64,000 nt of DNA from Choristoneura fumiferana (taxonomy: Eukaryota > Arthropoda > Insecta > Lepidoptera > Tortricidae): the NCBI RefSeq assembly GCF_025370935.1, contig NC_133481.1, forward strand, positions 10,924,610 through 10,988,609, read 5' to 3'. The translations under genes were made by a program, and so were the position numbers. How positions within the stretch are numbered: position 1 is the stretch's first letter; the number at the start of each line of letters is the position of its first letter. Under the pieces are notes generated by a model. The model did not search any database. It was not told where the DNA came from and saw nothing but the letters and a program-made list of their open reading frames with translations. Positions 59,682 through 64,000 of this stretch are shown piece after piece.

Positions 59682-61286
59682 AAAAATTTGAACTAAATAT
59701 AACCGACTGATCGTCAAAGGCAAAATCATTCAACAAAAAATATACAGCCGCTACCATCATGTCAGTATACCATTATTATTACCACTATTTACTATGTTAA
59801 TATAGTTGAGCCCTTGGCACATGTACCATACAGACGGACGCCACAAATTGCCGTGTAATTTAATAATGTCAGTGAACATGGAAAGAGACCAATTTCAGAG
59901 AAAAAAGTCTTTGAATAAAAGTCGCCGACATTACCAGTAACTGGGCTGTCATCGATTAATTATACATACGCTGTAAAATTGTAGGTATTAACGAAATTGT
60001 TATTACCTTTAGGTACTGCGTTTCTGTTAGTAATAGAAATAAGGCAAGCAATCTTGACCTGTCTTTTTATTGAAAAATACTTTTTCGAAATAAGTAACAA
60101 CAAGAATTGATATATTTATGTAGTGACTGGAAGCTTTTTCTTTTTCTAAAAAAATATCTGTAATAAACGATACTCATGCGTAATATTATATATTTAAGCC
60201 GGAACTTTCATCTAAGTGGTCACTATAATAAGTATTATAAAATCCATACTACTATTATAAATGCGACAGTGTGTGTGTTTGTATGTTTGTCCGTCTTTCA
60301 CGTCGAAATTGATGTTTTTGGCATAGAGTTAGTTTATGGGCCAGACAGTCACATAGGCTATTTTTTATACCGGAAAATGCACAGTTCCCGAGGGAGCAGC
60401 GCGCGATAACCAGATTCCACGCGGGCGAAGCCGCGGGCAAAGCTAGTGTCATTATATAATACAAAAATTGACGGGCCGATGTTGATTGTGGATATCATGT
60501 TATTGTGATGTTTACCCAAGACATTCTAGGTCAGAATGAAGTAATTTTAAACAAAACCCGTGCTTTCGATATTTTGCTACCATAGTATAGCCTTTAATAT
60601 CTTGCAGTATTAACTCGGCCCGCCCTAATCTTTCCCCTTTCTAGGCCTGCGAAGGACACCATCCTTCACGCTTCTTGTGTAATACTCCGAAGAATTATTA
60701 TTTCTGAATCGTTTAAGTCCTTGTTCAGTGTCTGTAATCCCGAGCCGAGATTAAAATGTTCTCCCAACGCTAATTAAAAGGGTAACTTTTTTACCCAAAT
60801 GATTAATCGAGACATTCGCTTTGTTTACTTTAAATAAGTTTATTAAAAGAAATAAATTAGATCGTTTTACTTTGTTATTAATTATTATTTATTAGCAAAG
60901 TGCCCGGTGCAAAATTTGCATTAATGAGTATTTTAATGTTCCATATAAATGAACGCAGAGCGACGCAACTTGTTCAATTTGAATGAATCTCAAAAGGCGA
61001 CCGTGTTTAACTAAACGACACTATGGCCACGAATATTTATTTTGCCGGTAAGCATGTACGTGTTCAAAAAATTATGCACCAGAGACATTGTTGAATGGAT
61101 GATTTTTAAGGGTATGCATCAATACCTGTATTTAATTTGTTTTATTTTTCAATTAATCTTGTGTGTATCATACTTAGCTTATTGTACCTACTGTTTAATT
61201 TTATTGTTAAGGTATTGTTACTCTGTTGGACGCCTTGACCAATGCTGTAAGTCCTCAGGATTTTTTCAAGAAATAAATAAATAAAT
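59682..61286. other. Noncoding DNA of copy 2
   Basis: Counterpart of 45,272-46,898, with a dispersed repeat at 60,246-60,447 and the TAAT-rich candidate regulatory stretch at about 60,590-61,070 (octamer ATTTGCAT at 60,914-60,921). Single-base indels against copy 1 are dense up to about 60,800. Confidence 0.4.
60246..60447 (+). repeat. Dispersed repeat (GCGAAGCCGCGGG end), copy 2
   Basis: CATACTACTATTATAAATGC at the start and GCGAAGCCGCGGGCAAAGCT then AGT at the end; these look like complete termini. Same family as the reverse-oriented element at 22,770-23,089. Confidence 0.7.
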
Positions 61287-62269
61287 CCTAACTAATATTA
61301 TAAATGTGAAAGTTTGTGAGTGAGTGAGTATATTTCGTGTCGGGGCAGATATTTGTATGAAAAATACGAATGTTTGTTCTCGGGTCTTGGGTGTTTAATA
61401 TGTATTTAAGTATGTATCTAATATATATATCCGTTGCTTAGTACCCATAGCTTTGCTAAGCTTACTTTGGGACTAGGTCAATTGGTGTGAATTGTCCCTT
61501 GATATTATTATTATTATTATTTGTTACTTCTTCACGCTGAAACGACTGGACGAATTTGAATGAAATTTGGCAAAAAGTTAGTTTATAACCTGGATTAAAC
61601 CATAGGATACTTTTTATCCCTATATTCCCACGGGATAGGGATAAAATCTCTAAATAACAACCGCTGGGATTAGAGTCATGAAATTTGGTATGTAGCTAGC
61701 TGGATGTCTAGAATAACACATAGGCTACTTTTTATCCTGATGTTCCCACGGGATAGGGATAAAATCTTGAACTAATAACCGCTGGGCTTAGAGTCATGAA
61801 ATTTGGTATGTAGATAGCTGTACATCTGGAATAACACATAATCTACTTTTATCCCGATGTTCTCACGGGATAGGGATAAAATCTCTAACTTATAACCGCT
61901 GGGCTTAGAGTCATGAAACTTGGTACGTAGTTAGCGGACATCTGGAATAACACATAGGCTACTTTTTATCTCGATGTTCCCACGGGAAAGGGATAAAAAC
62001 TCGAACTAACAACCGCTGGGCTTAGAGTCATGAAATTTAGTATGTAGATAGCTGGGCATGTGGAATAACACATAGGCTACTTTTTATCCCGATTTTCCCA
62101 TGGGATAGGGATAAAATCTCGTAATTGGCATGGGTGTTTTAATTTTACGTCAATGAAAATCACGATGTAATTTTAGGGAATTCCCACGAGAATTTAATAA
62201 AATCCGGAATTTCAATTCAACTGCTGTACCCAATGATTTACGCGTGCGAAGCCGCGGGTAAACGCTAGT
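61287..62269 (+). repeat. Dispersed repeat expanded by an internal tandem array (five ~118-bp units)
   Basis: Left end CCTAACTAATATTATAAATG, right end GCGAAGCCGCGGGTAAACGC then TAGT. Between about 61,545 and 62,128 are five units; the CCGCTGGG landmark recurs at 61,661, 61,779, 61,896 and 62,013, a period of 117-118 bp. Each unit carries GAGTCATGAAA, GGAATAACACATA and a GGGATAGGGATAAAA-like module. The array is an amplified internal segment of the same family as 22,770-23,089. Confidence 0.8.
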
Positions 62270-63680
62270 AATAAATAAATAAAATGCCACTCGAAAATAA
62301 TAAAAATCTGCGTTATATTTAAAATTCAAATATAGTAGTAGAAATATTTTTACTATTACACTACTATTTATTGTAATATTTCAGTAGCACGAATTTGTTC
62401 TTGTAGTAAGATTTCAAATAGTTTAGAAAATATACTAATTTTTTTTATTAGCATTTCGTCAATACTTAAAAAAATCTCGCATCTCAATTCAATACATCAA
62501 CAAAATTGACTCTTGAAATAATGTTTATACTCGTATAGTTCACTCAGGGAAATTATAGTACCGATGGTGAAGTGCGAGCTTTTTTTAAAAGTTGTGACAA
62601 TTTGCTTGTATTCAATTATTACACATAATGGCAATACAGCGTAATAATTATGACTCCAATGTAGGTTGCAACACGCCTTGAAAATGCACTCAACACTCAT
62701 TGCACCTAATGGCAATTCAACATGTTACATGTGGATTGTATAGTCATAAGTGTCATAACTTTCAACATCTATACCTATAGTTACAAGGGGTAACTATAAT
62801 AATGTATGTCGTGCTAAATTGAGTACAGACGTTTAATAAAAGCTAATGAATTTAATAACTTTTTGCAACTCTATTTATTTTTAAAGTTCAATGCTGTAGT
62901 TTACATATTTAATTATTGTTGTGTGACTGCCATGCATGAATTACTTTGAAACTGAGGTTGTTTTGCTCGCGACTGCGTTCTCCATCTCTTTCTACCCTTA
63001 TTTTATACCGTGTGTGTGACAGAATGAACCGCGGATAATATAAATCTAGTTACATATAAACTTCATTCGCAATCGAAGTCATTAAGTTACTGTTTCTAAT
63101 TTATAATAAAATGTACTATGTAATGGATCCCAGTTGCTCGAAATTCATTTTCAGCGACTACAAAATAGCGTCAAAAACAAGGTGAATCCATAAACCTCAA
63201 TTTTTCCTCACAGTCGGTAAAAAGAAGATACTTACAGGAGCGCTTAGCTCGCGGCACCGACTCCGCCGTCACGATTTACTTCACATCAGAACATAATTGA
63301 TTTCTCAGCTCTGAACTTACCCTGAATTAAATTACATCTCAATTTTAATAGGCATAGAGCTGCAGATTCAATTGCGATTGTTTCAGATAAGTAAATATAA
63401 TGTTGGTAAATATAATTTGCAATGGGAAGTCGTAACTGTTTAAGTTTAGATGCTTGTCTTGGGTTAGAACCCGTTTGTTCGGGGAGCTATGGAACTATGA
63501 TAACCTGGCCTGTTTTCAACGTGCATTTGTTATGACATACATAAACTAGATCTATTGTACATATAGAATGTGCAAATAATTGTTTCTAATGAATTTTATT
63601 TTTTTCAACTATTTAAACTTACTGATACCTACCTAATATATGCTGTCTAATATCTATTTAGAGTTCATGCAGAAGATAGG
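62270..63680. other. Single-copy noncoding DNA, no recognised gene
   Basis: AT-rich, short open frames only. A small GC-richer patch at 63,235-63,280 (GCTTAGCTCGCGGCACCGAC) has no identifiable function. Confidence 0.4.
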
Positions 63681-63814
63681 TACAGTCACCAGCACCAATA
63701 TCTGACACAACAAGCGTGCATAAATATCAGTTACGACTCTATTTCTAGGGCCGGAAGGACTGTCAGATATTTTTGCATGCTCCGTGGTGGCAGATATTAA
63801 TGCTGGTGTCTGTA
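63681..63814 (-). mobile_element. MITE-like palindromic element, copy 3 of 3
   Basis: Begins TACAGTCACCAGCACCAATA and ends GCTGGTGTCTGTA. The interior reads CTCTATTTCTAGGGCCGGAA, the inverse of the interior of the 3,250 copy, so it lies in opposite orientation. 134 bp. Confidence 0.7.
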
Positions 63815-64000
63815 CTTGCTGACACTAAGAAGAGTGTGTTAATTTTTTATTTGTGACAGATTGTTCAGTTATTTTTACCACGGTGTCGCTTAAAACTTTA
63901 ATGCATTAGATGACACAAATAACTGAAAAAGTTCACGTTGCAATGTATTTGTAGCAGAAAATCTGTAACATTGCGTGCAGTGTAATAGGCGAATAACTGC
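63815..64000. other. Noncoding DNA at the window edge
   Basis: A short inverted repeat (TTCAGTTATTTT and AAATAACTGAAAA, about 50 bp apart near 63,867-63,930) is the only pattern seen. Confidence 0.35.

Larger units (their letters stand above)
47613..62128 (+). repeat. Copy 2 of the large direct duplication, without the BEL/Pao insertion
   Basis: Colinear with 26,674-47,512 minus 38,726-45,271. It keeps the pre-integration site intact at 59,677-59,681. Differences from copy 1 are few in unique DNA and more frequent in repeats, for example a 40-bp local tandem duplication near 52,360, 31 bp missing at 51,336, and a 26-bp ATGA-rich insertion near 59,178. Confidence 0.85.

Noticed and set aside
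26674..62128. True segmental duplication of a host locus
   Set aside because: Exact end-to-start correspondence across a 100-N gap and haplotype-like differences favour an assembly overlap; kept open only pending read depth.

Overview
The window looks like lepidopteran (moth or butterfly) nuclear DNA. It is AT-rich, has no operon-like gene packing, and is littered with dispersed repeats of types common in Lepidoptera: elements with an end like GCGAAGCCGCGGG, LINE tails reading like GAAGAGG...GCCCAGC.GTGGGAC, a repeat ending in GCGCCGGGGGTTAAAAA, and palindromic MITE-like hairpins. I cannot name the species. I recognise no host protein-coding gene. The only clear protein-coding sequence is a BEL/Pao LTR retrotransposon.

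Layout. Positions 1-26,673 are single-copy intergenic or intronic-looking DNA with scattered repeats, a 607-bp foldback structure (25,122-25,728) and several GC-richer islands. From 26,674 the sequence is present twice. Copy 1 (26,674-47,512) and copy 2 (47,613-62,128) are colinear, nearly identical, directly repeated, and separated by exactly 100 N. Copy 1 carries the BEL/Pao element (38,726-45,266); copy 2 has the intact empty target site (59,677-59,681). The last base of copy 1 corresponds to the end of copy 2, and the first base of copy 2 corresponds to the start of copy 1. The simplest reading is two overlapping contig ends, probably the two haplotypes of one locus, scaffolded head to tail without merging. 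From 62,129 to 64,000 the sequence is single-copy again.

The BEL/Pao element has 185/188-bp TG...CA LTRs and a 5-bp target duplication. Its gag-pol encodes Gag with zinc knuckles, aspartic protease, reverse transcriptase (YMDD), RNase H, integrase (D,D,E) and an integrase C-terminal domain. The reading frame is interrupted three times, each time at a homopolymer run. There is no env-like ORF.

Beyond the element I flag a possible 27-nt microexon on the minus strand (33,635-33,661), a possible recursive splice site (35,131/35,132), a long foldback with a TTGG-repeat loop, a nested inverted-repeat element at 36.3-37.1 kb, and a ~118-bp internal tandem array inside a dispersed repeat where one contig ends. 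These are pattern-based and unproven. No tRNA, rRNA or CRISPR array was recognised.
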